Positions 26,502 to 34,384 of a stretch of DNA of 64,000 nucleotides are shown here, piece by piece. The DNA is from Bacillota bacterium. GTDB taxonomy: Bacteria; Bacillota; Bacilli; Paenibacillales; Paenibacillaceae. The stretch is taken from the NCBI GenBank assembly GCA_023386495.1, contig JAEWJS010000190.1:1-64000 (forward strand). The letters run 5' to 3'. The notes beneath the pieces are model-generated. The model was not told the origin of the DNA. It ran no database searches and saw nothing but the letters and a program-made list of their open reading frames with translations. Each line of letters opens with the position of its first letter. Position 1 is the first letter of the stretch. The translations under genes were made by a program, and so were the position numbers.

Positions 26502-27443
26502 TCACAGAACTTCGGCACGCGTCTCCGCCAACAGCGCCGTGAAGGCTGCCGGATCAACGTCGCCGGCGGTCTCCGTCAGCGCATTCGCGGCGCCTGCCGC
26601 TGCGGCGCGGCGCAGCGCTTCGTCCATCCCGGCCCCCTGCGACAGCGCCGCCGCGATGCCGGCCGTGAACGCATCGCCGCAGCCGACGGTGCTGACCGGC
26701 CGGATCGCCGGCGCATATACGCGGAATGGGCCATCATCCGCATCAACGGCGAGCGCCCCGTCAGCGCCGAGCGTGACGACGGCTTGAACGGCGCCAGCCG
26801 CTTGCAGGGCGCGCAGTTGGCCCCATCGCTCCGGTACTCCGGCCGCCCGAGCGCCTGCCAGCGCATCCAGCTCGTCGCCGTTCGGCTTCGCGAGGTAGGG
26901 CCGTGCCTTGAGCCCTTCGCGCAGCGGCTCCCCGCTCGTATCGAGCACGGCCCGCGCGCCGGCAGCCTGCACGTCCTCGATCAGCATGCGGTACGTGTCG
27001 GTCGGCAGCCCTTGCGGAAGACTGCCCGAGAACACGACTAGGGCGGACGCAGCTGCCGTTTCCTGCAGCACCCGGCGCAGCCCCGCCAGTTGCGCAGCCG
27101 TAACGGCAGGTCCCGGCTCGAGCAGCTCCGTCGACCGTCCGTTCTCGCTCGATACGATGTTCAGGCAGACGCGCGACTCGCCGCCGACCTCGACCAAGTC
27201 ATGCCCGATCCCTTCCCGGTCGAGCTCCGCCCTGATCGCAGCGCCGTTCCGGCCGCCCGCGAAGCCGACGACGCGGCTGTCGACGCCTAGCCGGCGAAGC
27301 GTGCGCGCGACATTCGTCCCCTTGCCGCCGGCCCTGGCCAGTATGCGCTGCACGCGCCAGACGCCTCCCGCCTCGAAAGCCGGCAAGTAATACGTCCGAT
27401 CGATGGCAGCGTTCAGATTGACGCAGGTGATGACCTGCTTCAT
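26502..27443 (-). CDS. PfkB-family hexose-phosphate kinase (LacC/FruK type)
   Basis: A 313-residue ribokinase-fold kinase of the 1-phosphofructokinase/tagatose-6-phosphate kinase group. It begins V-N-L-N-A-A-I-D-R-T-Y, has G-G-K-G-T-N-V-A (about 36-43), K-P-N-G-D-E-L near 190 and the catalytic T-V-G-C-G-D-A-F with the base aspartate near 251. ATG 27443 follows GAGGGAAGGG and overlaps the aldolase stop by ATGA. With the class II aldolase next to it the simplest reading is tagatose-6-phosphate to the 1,6-bisphosphate, then cleavage; fructose-1-phosphate cannot be excluded. It is the last gene of the operon. Confidence 0.87.
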   Translation of the reverse strand: MKQVITCVNLNAAIDRTYYLPAFEAGGVWRVQRILARAGGKGTNVARTLRRLGVDSRVVGFAGGRNGAAIRAELDREGIGHDLVEVGGESRVCLNIVSSENGRSTELLEPGPAVTAAQLAGLRRVLQETAAASALVVFSGSLPQGLPTDTYRMLIEDVQAAGARAVLDTSGEPLREGLKARPYLAKPNGDELDALAGARAAGVPERWGQLRALQAAGAVQAVVTLGADGALAVDADDGPFRVYAPAIRPVSTVGCGDAFTAGIAAALSQGAGMDEALRRAAAAGAANALTETAGDVDPAAFTALLAETRAEVL

Positions 27444-28294
27444 GCCCTTCCCTCGCTCCCGCATAGCCGGATCTTCTCTTTCACCATAGCTCGGAGCGCT
27501 TCCTTGGCGGGAACCATATACTTGCGCGGATCGTTCTCTTCCGGATTAGCGTGAAAAACCGCCTTAATCGCGTCCGAGAACGCGATGCGCAGCTCGGTGG
27601 CGACGTTCATCTTCGCCATGCCGAGCGAGACGGCGCGCTTCACCTGCTCCTCCGGTATGCCGGAACCGCCGTGCAGCACGAGCGGCACGTCGACGAGCGA
27701 CGCGATCCGGCCGATGCGATCGAAGTCGATTCGCGGCTCGCCCTTGTAGATGCCATGCGCAGTCCCCACTGCGGGAGCAAGCGTCGGGACGCCTGTCAAT
27801 TCGATGAACCGCTGACACTCTTCCGGATCGGCCATGAGTGCTTCGTGCTCCGCCACGACGATATCGTCCTCCACGCCGCCGACCTTGCCGAGCTCCGCCT
27901 CGACGTTAATGCCGAGCGGTGCCGCCAGTTCGACGACGCGCTTCGAGCGTGCCGCATTCTCTTCGAAGGGATGCATCGAAGCATCGATCATAAGCGACGT
28001 ATAGCCTGCACGAATGCATTGCATAATAATGTCGGATTCGGTGCAGTGATCCAAGTGGAGCGCCATCGGCACGTGATGCCGTTCGGAAGCCGTTCGTGCC
28101 GCGGCTGCGATGTAATCCGCGCCGAGGTGCTTCACCGTGCCGACCGTCGATTGCAGGATGACGGGCGATTCGCATGCGGCCGCAGCTTCCACGACCGCTT
28201 GGAGCATCTCCAGCGTATGCACGTTGAAGGCCGGCACGCAGTAGCCATGCTTTCGCGCTTCGCGCAGCATAGGCGTCGAGGATACCAATGACAT
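27440..28294 (-). CDS. Class II ketose-bisphosphate aldolase (GatY/KbaY/FbaA type)
   Basis: A 284-residue zinc-dependent aldolase. A-F-N-V-H near the N-terminus, H-L-D-H-C (catalytic aspartate and zinc histidine, about 80-84), E-A-E-L-G-K-V-G-G, the zinc histidines in G-T-A-H-G and L-H-G-G-S-G-I, and N-V-A-T-E-L-R are all present. ATG 28294 follows GGGAGGG. It is coupled to the PfkB kinase and 33 bp downstream of the ROK kinase. It should split tagatose- or fructose-1,6-bisphosphate into glyceraldehyde-3-phosphate and dihydroxyacetone phosphate; the specificity is not readable by eye. Confidence 0.92.
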   Translation of the reverse strand: MSLVSSTPMLREARKHGYCVPAFNVHTLEMLQAVVEAAAACESPVILQSTVGTVKHLGADYIAAAARTASERHHVPMALHLDHCTESDIIMQCIRAGYTSLMIDASMHPFEENAARSKRVVELAAPLGINVEAELGKVGGVEDDIVVAEHEALMADPEECQRFIELTGVPTLAPAVGTAHGIYKGEPRIDFDRIGRIASLVDVPLVLHGGSGIPEEQVKRAVSLGMAKMNVATELRIAFSDAIKAVFHANPEENDPRKYMVPAKEALRAMVKEKIRLCGSEGRA

Positions 28295-28327
28295 GTCTAA
28301 CCCTCCCATATCGGTCAATGTATGCGT

Positions 28328-29293
28328 TTACTCGGGTGAAGCCATTCCCGCTCTCGTCTTGGCGTTCCATGCGCTTCCGAGCAGGCCGGCATCATCCCCG
28401 CACGTAGCAGCAACGATTACCAGCCGCTCGCGATAGATCGGATGTACCCGGCTCGAGAGCGACTTCCGCAGCGGCGCGAGCAGCCGGTCGCCGGACTTGG
28501 CAACCCCGCCGCCGATGACGATCACGTCCGGATCGAGCAGGTGGACGGCCGCAACGAGCGAATCCGCAATCCAGACTGCCGTCCGCTCAAAAATTTCTGC
28601 CGCGAGCCCGTCGCCCTGATCATAGGCATCCGAGATGGCCGCTGCCGACAAACCGCCCGCAGAGGCAATTGCAGCGAGCGATGACGCCCTGCCGGAGGCA
28701 ATGGCCTCGTTCGCCTGGCGCACCATGCCGGTGGCCGAGGCGTAGATCTCCGCGCAGCCGTACGCTCCGCAGACGCAATCGCGCTCGATGCCCGGCACGG
28801 GCATATGCCCAATCTCGCCGGCCGCGTAGCTTCCGCCGTAATGCAAGCGTCCGTCTGTCACGATGGCGGCGGCCAGCCCCGTGCCTACGGTCAGGCAGAG
28901 GACATGCCGATGGCCGCGTCCTGCGCCGTGAAGCGCCTCGCCGAGTCCGTACATCCGGACATCGTTATCGAGATAGACCGGCCGCCCGGTCTTCTCCGCG
29001 ACCCGCTCCGCCATCGGATAATCGAGATAGCCGAGGTTGACGGCATTCACGCTGATCCCCCGCTCCGGGTCGACGACGCCCGGCGTGCCGATGCCGATCG
29101 CGTCTATGGCTGCCGGAGACAGCCCATTCTTCGCCGCGAATCCCTCGATCATCCGGGCCAGCCCCGCCGGGAGCGCATCGCCGCTGCCAAGCGACGCAGT
29201 CGCCACGCTCATACGATCCAGCACGCTGCGGCCGCTTCGGTCGACTAACCCGATGACCGTATTCGTACCGCCGATATCGACGCCAATTAGCAT
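28328..29293 (-). CDS. ROK-family sugar kinase
   Basis: A 321-residue ROK kinase, likely a glucokinase or N-acetylhexosamine kinase. The phosphate-1 loop is D-I-G-G-T-N-T near residues 6-12, L-D-N-D-V carries the catalytic aspartate near 109, and the ROK zinc motif C-V-C-G-A-Y-G-C-A-E follows H-M-P (about 165-185). ATG 29293 has GGAGGGGGAG upstream and lies 2 bp after the DeoR stop. In this operon it would phosphorylate a hexosamine or hexose entering unphosphorylated. Confidence 0.9.
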   Translation of the reverse strand: MLIGVDIGGTNTVIGLVDRSGRSVLDRMSVATASLGSGDALPAGLARMIEGFAAKNGLSPAAIDAIGIGTPGVVDPERGISVNAVNLGYLDYPMAERVAEKTGRPVYLDNDVRMYGLGEALHGAGRGHRHVLCLTVGTGLAAAIVTDGRLHYGGSYAAGEIGHMPVPGIERDCVCGAYGCAEIYASATGMVRQANEAIASGRASSLAAIASAGGLSAAAISDAYDQGDGLAAEIFERTAVWIADSLVAAVHLLDPDVIVIGGGVAKSGDRLLAPLRKSLSSRVHPIYRERLVIVAATCGDDAGLLGSAWNAKTRAGMASPE

Positions 29294-29295
29294 GC

Positions 29296-30102
29296 TCACA
29301 GCTCCCCCTCCGCCTCCGCGGTATACCATCGCGGCTTGCCGATGCCGCGCAGCGCCTCCTCGACATTCGACGGCAGCGACTGGTTCGTAATGATGCCGTC
29401 CACCTCGCCGGTGCCGGCGATCGGGAACAGCGATACCTTCCCGTATTTCGTATGATCGAAGACCGCGAAGGTCGTCTGCGCGCGTTCCATTAACAATTGA
29501 TTGACCCGCGCTTCCGTCTCGGAATACGTCGTGAAGCCTCTGTCCAATGTGAAGCCGTCTACGCCGAGGAACATTTTCGTCAGATTCAGACCCTCCAGCG
29601 TCTTCTCCGCCAACGGGCCGCATAGCTCGAAGCTCTTGCTGCGCATGACGCCGCCGGTCACGACGACTTGGATCTCCTCGCTGTCGGCCAGATCGGCCGC
29701 GATATTGACCGCATTCGTCACGACCGTGATCCGGCGCTGCAGCGCCTTCAGTTCTCTGGCGATCATGAAGGTCGTGCTGCCGCCCGTGAGGCCGACGATG
29801 TCGCCCTCTTCGACGAGCGATGCCGCCTTCTGCGCGATCGCCGCCTTCTCGCGGAACAGCAGCCCGCTTTTCTCGTGGAACGGAAGCTCCCTTGCGCCCA
29901 ATCCGCCCTCAATGCGCACGCCGCCCGGCGTGCGGATCGCCGAGCCGCTGCGCTCCAGCAGCTCGATATCCCTGCGGGCCGTCGCGATGGAGCAATTCAG
30001 CGCCTCCGCCGCTTCCGCGATCGAGAGCTTCCCCCTCGTCTTCAGCAATTCGAACAGCTTCCGTCGGCGAATGCCGCCCTTCGTATCTCCTATGGCTCCC
30101 AT
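29296..30102 (-). CDS. DeoR/GlpR-family transcriptional regulator
   Basis: A 268-residue repressor. The N-terminal winged helix (R-R-R-K-L-F-E-L-L-K then T-A-R-R-D-I-E-L-L-E) is followed by a phosphosugar-sensing domain with T-G-G-S-T-T and V-V-T-G-G-V-M. It sits inside the sugar operon, after the SIS gene, so it probably represses its own operon by binding the twin 20-bp repeats at 31256-31295 and is released by a phosphorylated intermediate. ATG 30102 follows GGAGAGGG. Confidence 0.93.
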   Translation of the reverse strand: MGAIGDTKGGIRRRKLFELLKTRGKLSIAEAAEALNCSIATARRDIELLERSGSAIRTPGGVRIEGGLGARELPFHEKSGLLFREKAAIAQKAASLVEEGDIVGLTGGSTTFMIARELKALQRRITVVTNAVNIAADLADSEEIQVVVTGGVMRSKSFELCGPLAEKTLEGLNLTKMFLGVDGFTLDRGFTTYSETEARVNQLLMERAQTTFAVFDHTKYGKVSLFPIAGTGEVDGIITNQSLPSNVEEALRGIGKPRWYTAEAEGEL

Positions 30103-30166
30103 GCCTACCGTCCCTCTCCATACGCAATGTTAGGGGCCAGTCGAATCCGCCGTCGGCGCGCAGGTA

Positions 30167-31207
30167 CTAGAGCTTGACGACTTGCGTCAGGTTGCGCGGA
30201 TGGTCGGGATCGAGTCCCCGCTTCATGGCTGTATAATAGCCGATGTACTGCATCAGCGGCAAATACAGCACCGCCCGCGCATCATCGTCCGCCGGTCCGC
30301 CTACCTCCAGCACGCCGTCTGCAAACGAAGTATCAGCTCCGCCCTTACGGGTGACGAGCACGACAGATGCGCCGTATGCCTGCATCTCCTGCGCAACCTT
30401 CAGCTCATAGCCTCTCGCTTCCTCGGACAGCAGGATGACGATCAGCGTCTCCCCGTCCACGATCGACTTCGGGCCGTGGCGGAACTCCAGCGTGCCGAAG
30501 CTCTCGGTCCAGATGTTGGCCATTTCCTTCAGCTTCAAGCAGCCTTCCTGCGCCAGTCCGTAGTAGCCGCCCATTCCCAGGTAGATCACTTTGTTGTACG
30601 ACTTGTTCGTCAGTTCATCCGCCAGCGAATCCGAAGCCTTGACGACTGCCTCGATTCGTTCGGCTACGGCCGGCAGCTCCCTGTCCGAGCCGCCGACCGC
30701 CGCGATTGCCCGCTGCATCAGATAGATCATGCTGCTGAGCGACCGTGTCATGACGGTGCTCGCTTCCTGTCCGAGCGGCGATACGAGACAGTCGCATAAC
30801 CGGCCCATCGTGCTGTCCGCATAGCAGGTAATGCCGCAGATCGTCCGGTTCGGCTTATCCTTGAACGCCTGCAACGCCAGCACGACTTCGCTCGACTCCC
30901 CGGACCGGGAGACGCCGACGATCAGCGTGCGCCGATCAGCCGGCATCCAGGTCTCCCCGAACAACAGCAGATCCGACGACGGCATCGCGCTCGCATAGGC
31001 GCCGAGCCACTTGCGGCAGGTTGCCGCCATCGTAATCGCTTGATAATAGGAGGATCCTGATCCGATAAAAATAATTTCCTCATACTGCCCCTTCGCGAGA
31101 TAGCGCTCCACCCACGCGCGAATCTCGCTCTCCTGCCGAGCGACCTGCTCGATGGCCTCGCCTTGAGACGATATTTCCGCGTACGTGAGATGACCTGGCT
31201 GGTTCAT
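30167..31207 (-). CDS. SIS-domain sugar isomerase/deaminase (AgaS/GlmS-like)
   Basis: A 346-residue protein with two SIS domains. I-G-S-G-S-S-Y-Y (about 49-56) and S-R-S-G-E-S-S-E (about 100-107) are the sugar-phosphate loops, and L-E-F-R-H-G-P near 245 is the conserved histidine stretch of GlmS/AgaS-type isomerases. It should convert an amino-sugar 6-phosphate to a ketose 6-phosphate with loss of ammonia, or deglycate a fructosamine phosphate. ATG 31207 follows GGAGGTAGAGATC. It is the first gene of the operon SIS-deoR-ROK-aldolase-PfkB. Confidence 0.87.
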   Translation of the reverse strand: MNQPGHLTYAEISSQGEAIEQVARQESEIRAWVERYLAKGQYEEIIFIGSGSSYYQAITMAATCRKWLGAYASAMPSSDLLLFGETWMPADRRTLIVGVSRSGESSEVVLALQAFKDKPNRTICGITCYADSTMGRLCDCLVSPLGQEASTVMTRSLSSMIYLMQRAIAAVGGSDRELPAVAERIEAVVKASDSLADELTNKSYNKVIYLGMGGYYGLAQEGCLKLKEMANIWTESFGTLEFRHGPKSIVDGETLIVILLSEEARGYELKVAQEMQAYGASVVLVTRKGGADTSFADGVLEVGGPADDDARAVLYLPLMQYIGYYTAMKRGLDPDHPRNLTQVVKL

Positions 31208-31238
31208 GATCTCTACCTCCGATACGTGTGATAGTGTC

Positions 31239-31267
31239 AGTCTACACCCCTTTATTGATTATTTCAA
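31239..31267 (-). promoter_or_regulatory. Promoter of the SIS-deoR-ROK-aldolase-PfkB operon
   Basis: Minus-strand -35 TTGAAA (31267-31262), 17-bp spacer, -10 TAGACT (31244-31239). It lies 32 bp before the SIS start and is overlapped by the operator repeats. Confidence 0.75.
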
Positions 31268-31295
31268 TCATTTTTTGATAATTATGATCATTTTG
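31256..31295. promoter_or_regulatory. Two abutting 20-bp repeats, candidate DeoR operator
   Basis: The 20-mers at 31256-31275 and 31276-31295 match at 15 of 20 positions. Each has the outline TGAT-N-A-TT-N4-ATCATTTT, a weak dyad TGAT...ATCA. They abut, so binding faces repeat every two helical turns, and the first covers the -35 box. Twin sites of this kind are usual for DeoR-family repressors. Confidence 0.6.
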
Positions 31296-31299
31296 TTGC

Positions 31300-31341
31300 A
31301 AAAAATAGCCGTTACCTGGACTTCTTGCTCGGATAACGGCT
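31300..31341 (-). terminator. Intrinsic terminator downstream of MFS gene
   Basis: An 8-bp perfect stem (AGCCGTTA/TAACGGCT) followed on the minus strand by ATTTTTT. It lies about 400 bp past the MFS stop and just upstream of the SIS promoter, so it should shield the sugar operon from read-through. Confidence 0.75.
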
Positions 31342-31742
31342 TAGGGAATTTACGATTCTCTAGAGAAATTCGAACTAGCCCAAACGATTTGAATAAATAT
31401 TCAGCTGTGCGCAAGCTGTTCCTGTGCATGTGCTAGCTTCTATTCGTTGATCGGCATGAGGCTGCAAGCAAAATCGAGCGTGTAGTTCGGATTTACCTAC
31501 TTGAAGCAGACGCCTGTTGCACGATTGGAGATGCAGTTCGGAAATGCCGAACTAGGAACGGCTTAATGGCCGCTATAGTAGGATAAGCCCAATATAGTTC
31601 GGCGAAACATCACTAGAGCGAAAGATGGTGACCAACTCCCCGCGCAATTCGGCAAACCGTAACTGCAAGCACGCATTCAAGTCCCTAACAATCCTCATCC
31701 CAGCCGCACGATGTGCACCGATGCTACAGCTCAATTCTGATC
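31342..31742. repeat. Gap with AGTTCGG-family repeat, copy 1 (31481-31672)
   Basis: No gene is supported. A ~190-bp element at 31481-31672 starts with TAGTTCGGATTT-N-CCTACTT, contains a perfect hairpin AGTTCGG-aaatg-CCGAACT (31535-31553), then ATATAGTTCGGCGAAAC and GCAATTCGGCAAA. It aligns over its full length, in the same orientation, with 33773-33966; by eye roughly three positions in four agree. Confidence 0.75.
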
Positions 31743-33089
31743 TCAGCCGCGATGCTGAACGCCGCCGTCATGTTCCGCTCGCCTGCCTGACGCACGCGAC
31801 CAGAGAATGACGGGAATGAGCAGCAGGGACAGTACCCCTCCCGCCAGCGAGAGAACCGCATAGCTCGTGTTCGCCGCGACCACGCCCGATAAGGCGCCGC
31901 CCGATGCGCCTGCCAGCGACACGAGCACATCCAAGGAGCCCTGGGTCTTGGCGCGCGTAGCCGGCGGCGTCGCATCGATAATCTGCGCGGTACCGCTGAT
32001 GACGCCGATGTTCCAGCCGAGCCCGAGCAGCGCGAGCGCAAGAATCAGCAGCGGCAGAGAATCAGCCGGCGCTAATGCGGCGAGCAGTCCAGCCAGCAGC
32101 AGTGTGACGCCGGAGGCGTAGGACATCGCCATGCGGCCGAAGCGGTCGACGAGGGCGCCCGTAACCAGCGAAGGCAGGAACATAGCAGCGATATGGATGC
32201 CGATGACCATGCCGACATCTGCGAGGCTGTGGCCGTGATGCTGCATATGCACGGGCGTCATCGTCATAATCGCGACCATGACGATCTGCGTGAGCACCAT
32301 GACGGTCGTCCCGATCAGGATGCCTCGCTTGTCGCCGGCCGGCACCGCCGCACTCGCCTTCGCCGATCCCGGCGATGCTGCCTCTTGTTCTGCCTCCCGC
32401 CGCTCCGCAATGGCCCGGGCGACGATGAAGGGATCCGGCCGAAGCAGCGCCAGCAGAATGAGGCCCGCCAGGAAGAAGGCCGCCCCGGCCAGCATGAACG
32501 GCCCGACAAGCGGCGGAATGCCGAACGCTTCGGCGAACCGCCCCATGTCATCGACGAGATTCGGCCCCAGGACGGCGCCGAAGGTCGTCGATACCATCGC
32601 CAGGCTGACCGCTCTGGCGCGCTGCTCCGGCTTCGCCAGATCCGTCCCGGCATAGCGTGCCTGCAGGTTCGTGGACGTGCCGGCGCCGTAGACCAGCAGA
32701 GACACGAGCAGCAGCGCAAGATTGTCGGCGACACCTGCATAGACGACGCCGGCCGCGCCGATCCCGCCGGCCATGAACCCGATCGCCAGCCCCGCTCGCC
32801 GGCCCAGCCGCTGGGACAGCCGCCCGACGAGGAAGGCCGAAGATGCCGCACCCAGCGTCAAGAGCGCCGCAGGCACGCCCGCGTAGCTCGCCGTCCCCAT
32901 CATGTCCTGCGCCAGCAGCGCGCCGACCGTTACGCCTGCCGCAAGGCCGGCTCCGCCGAAAATCTGCGCGATGATGACGACCGTCAACGTTCGGCGATAC
33001 AGTCTGCGCTGCGCCTCGGGATCCTGCACATAGCGTTGGACGGATGCCGTGTCCAAGCTGACCGCGCGTCCCTCTCCGCTCCTCTTCAT
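31743..33089 (-). CDS. MFS transporter
   Basis: A 448-residue major facilitator permease with about 12 transmembrane helices in two halves. It has R-L-S-Q-R-L-G-R-R-A-G in the first cytoplasmic loop and D-R-F-G-R-M-A in the second half (both motif-A-like), and a charged central loop (about 215-250). The predicted role is drug or metabolite efflux. ATG 33089 overlaps the DJ-1/PfpI stop by ATGA, so the two are coupled. The transcript appears to start at the ZTP riboswitch leader at 34144 or at a nearer promoter, and to end at 31300. Confidence 0.9.
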   Translation of the reverse strand: MKRSGEGRAVSLDTASVQRYVQDPEAQRRLYRRTLTVVIIAQIFGGAGLAAGVTVGALLAQDMMGTASYAGVPAALLTLGAASSAFLVGRLSQRLGRRAGLAIGFMAGGIGAAGVVYAGVADNLALLLVSLLVYGAGTSTNLQARYAGTDLAKPEQRARAVSLAMVSTTFGAVLGPNLVDDMGRFAEAFGIPPLVGPFMLAGAAFFLAGLILLALLRPDPFIVARAIAERREAEQEAASPGSAKASAAVPAGDKRGILIGTTVMVLTQIVMVAIMTMTPVHMQHHGHSLADVGMVIGIHIAAMFLPSLVTGALVDRFGRMAMSYASGVTLLLAGLLAALAPADSLPLLILALALLGLGWNIGVISGTAQIIDATPPATRAKTQGSLDVLVSLAGASGGALSGVVAANTSYAVLSLAGGVLSLLLIPVILWSRASGRRAEHDGGVQHRG

Positions 33090-33700
33090 TGCCTCTCCCC
33101 CTGTCCTTCAGGCATATAGATGTCGGCTCCATGCCCTGCTTGATAATAAGGATAATCCATCCGCCGCTGCACCTGCTTCGCCACCTCTGCGTTCGTCAAC
33201 GCTTCTACGACGAACAGGCCGACGTCGATGGAGGCCGTCACGCCGCCTCCCGTGAACGTATTCCCGTCCCTCACCATGCGCGCCCGCACCACCTCTTCGC
33301 AGTAAGGGACCAACAAGTCGTAAGCTGACGGGTTCGTGGTCGCTTTTAACCCCCTGAGGAAGCCCGCCGCACCCAGCAGCAGCGCCCCTGTGCAGACCGA
33401 CACCTTATACGGCACATCGGCGGCCGTCCGAATCCACGACAGGAACGTCTCATCGAATTGCAGCTGCCTCGTCGACATCCCGCCAGGAATGAAGATGAGG
33501 TCATATTCGGACAAGTCGGGGCGTACGCGCGGGATTCGCACCGTCATCCCTCGGTCGTCCGTCACCTCCTCGCGGTCTGCACAGAGATCCCAAGTGAGAT
33601 CCTCCATTACCCCGAGTACTCGCAGCCATGGCAATGCCTCGTAGAAGCCGATGTAATCCATCGTCGTCATCCCGTCAAACAACACATACGCCATCTTCAT
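33086..33700 (-). CDS. DJ-1/PfpI-family protein
   Basis: A 204-residue flavodoxin-like protein of the DJ-1/PfpI superfamily. The nucleophile cysteine sits in V-S-V-C-T-G-A-L-L-L-G near residue 102, preceded by I-P-G-G-M (about 71-75). Members include glyoxalase III-type deglycases, amidases and AraC-like sensor domains; no DNA-binding domain is attached here. The start is ATG 33700 with AGGTGA upstream; an ATG 21 bases earlier is poorer. It is coupled to the MFS gene. A ZTP riboswitch lies about 330 bp upstream on the same strand. Confidence 0.85.
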   Translation of the reverse strand: MKMAYVLFDGMTTMDYIGFYEALPWLRVLGVMEDLTWDLCADREEVTDDRGMTVRIPRVRPDLSEYDLIFIPGGMSTRQLQFDETFLSWIRTAADVPYKVSVCTGALLLGAAGFLRGLKATTNPSAYDLLVPYCEEVVRARMVRDGNTFTGGGVTASIDVGLFVVEALTNAEVAKQVQRRMDYPYYQAGHGADIYMPEGQGERQ

Positions 33701-33772
33701 CACCGTCACCTGCCCTCTCATGGATATGGATTTTACAAATCATACATTCATGACCCATTCGGGTCGCATTTC

Positions 33773-33966
33773 GTCTAGTTCGGATTTGCCTACTTATAGT
33801 AGACGCCAACTGCGCGAGTGGCGCTGCAAGTCGGAAATGCCGAACTAACGGAAGGTAAATGGCTGCTATTGGTGAAGAAGCCCGCTATAGTTCGGCGAAA
33901 CCGAACTATAGCGTAAGACGGTAACCAAGTTCCCACGCAATTCGGCAAATCGTGACTGCAGTTGCA
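33773..33966. repeat. AGTTCGG-family repeat, copy 2
   Basis: A ~194-bp intergenic element aligned end to end and in the same orientation with 31481-31672. It keeps TAGTTCGGATTT-N-CCTACTT, the GTCGGAAATGCCGAACTA hairpin region, TATAGTTCGGCGAAAC and GCAATTCGGCAAA. It separates the ZTP riboswitch from the DJ-1/PfpI gene. Confidence 0.8.
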
Positions 33967-34025
33967 GTGCAAGGCACACTATCATGGGAAACCTCTAGCG
34001 AGGCTGAGAGGTGGTTTTTATCGGT

Positions 34026-34144
34026 AAAAAAAAGAGCATTTGATCGATGACGATGATCAAATACTCTGCCCAGGCGTACGGCTTATGAAGATTGCGCTCC
34101 CCCGCAGTGCCCTGCGTTACGCCAGTCACGCAATCCTTGCTTCT
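34026..34144 (-). promoter_or_regulatory. ZTP (pfl) riboswitch with intrinsic terminator
   Basis: Read on the minus strand, 34140-34067 matches the ZTP/ZMP aptamer. P1 is GATTGCG/CGCAATC (34135-34129 with 34096-34090). The invariant TGACTGGCG follows, then a small hairpin CGCAG-GGCA-CTGCG and GGGGAGCGC, and after a linker the 3' pseudoknot domain CGCCTGGGC (34076-34068). Directly after it a 12-bp stem with one mismatch (GAGTATTTGATC/GATCAAATGCTC, 34066-34034) and eight T residues (34033-34026) form an intrinsic terminator, as expected for an ON switch that reads through when ZMP/ZTP (10-formyl-tetrahydrofolate shortage) is high. No purine or one-carbon gene follows: the next genes on this strand are DJ-1/PfpI and MFS. 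Confidence 0.9.
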
Positions 34145-34150
34145 CCCTCG

Positions 34151-34178
34151 ATATTATCAGATTATTCAAGTTCGTCAA
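34151..34178 (-). promoter_or_regulatory. Promoter of the ZTP riboswitch leader
   Basis: Minus-strand -35 TTGACG (34178-34173), 16-bp spacer, -10 TAATAT (34156-34151). Transcription would start near 34144, a few bases before the aptamer P1. Confidence 0.7.
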
Positions 34179-34325
34179 GGTAGCGAGCGTGCCTATCCTT
34201 TGCGCCGAATATACCACTCTGCCGCAATCCCGTTAGGAACCCAGCATAACGCGTCAGTGCGTTGCACCCCATCCCCAATATCCCTAGCACCATTTTTCCA
34301 AATTTATGCTATGGTTATCGTAGGG

Positions 34326-34360
34326 AATGAATGACGATCATTCATTAACATGTGTTAATG
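34326..34360. promoter_or_regulatory. Two overlapping perfect palindromes before crp-family gene
   Basis: AATGAATGA-cga-TCATTCATT (34326-34346) and CATTAACA-tg-TGTTAATG (34343-34360) share four bases. They lie 25 bp before the start at 34385, where a repressor would block initiation or early elongation. They are candidates for autoregulation by the Crp-family protein or for a TetR-type regulator. Confidence 0.6.
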
Positions 34361-34384
34361 ACAGAATGGGCAGGTGGTCTAAGC

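Noticed and set aside
31206..31436. Small plus-strand open frame over the SIS promoter
   Set aside because: It covers the operator and terminator and has no ribosome site; its AT-rich composition is that of the promoter region.
33991..34019. Plus-strand terminator ACCTCT...AGAGGT-GG-TTTTT
   Set aside because: The stem is only six pairs and no plus-strand gene or promoter precedes it; it is not strong enough to list as a feature.
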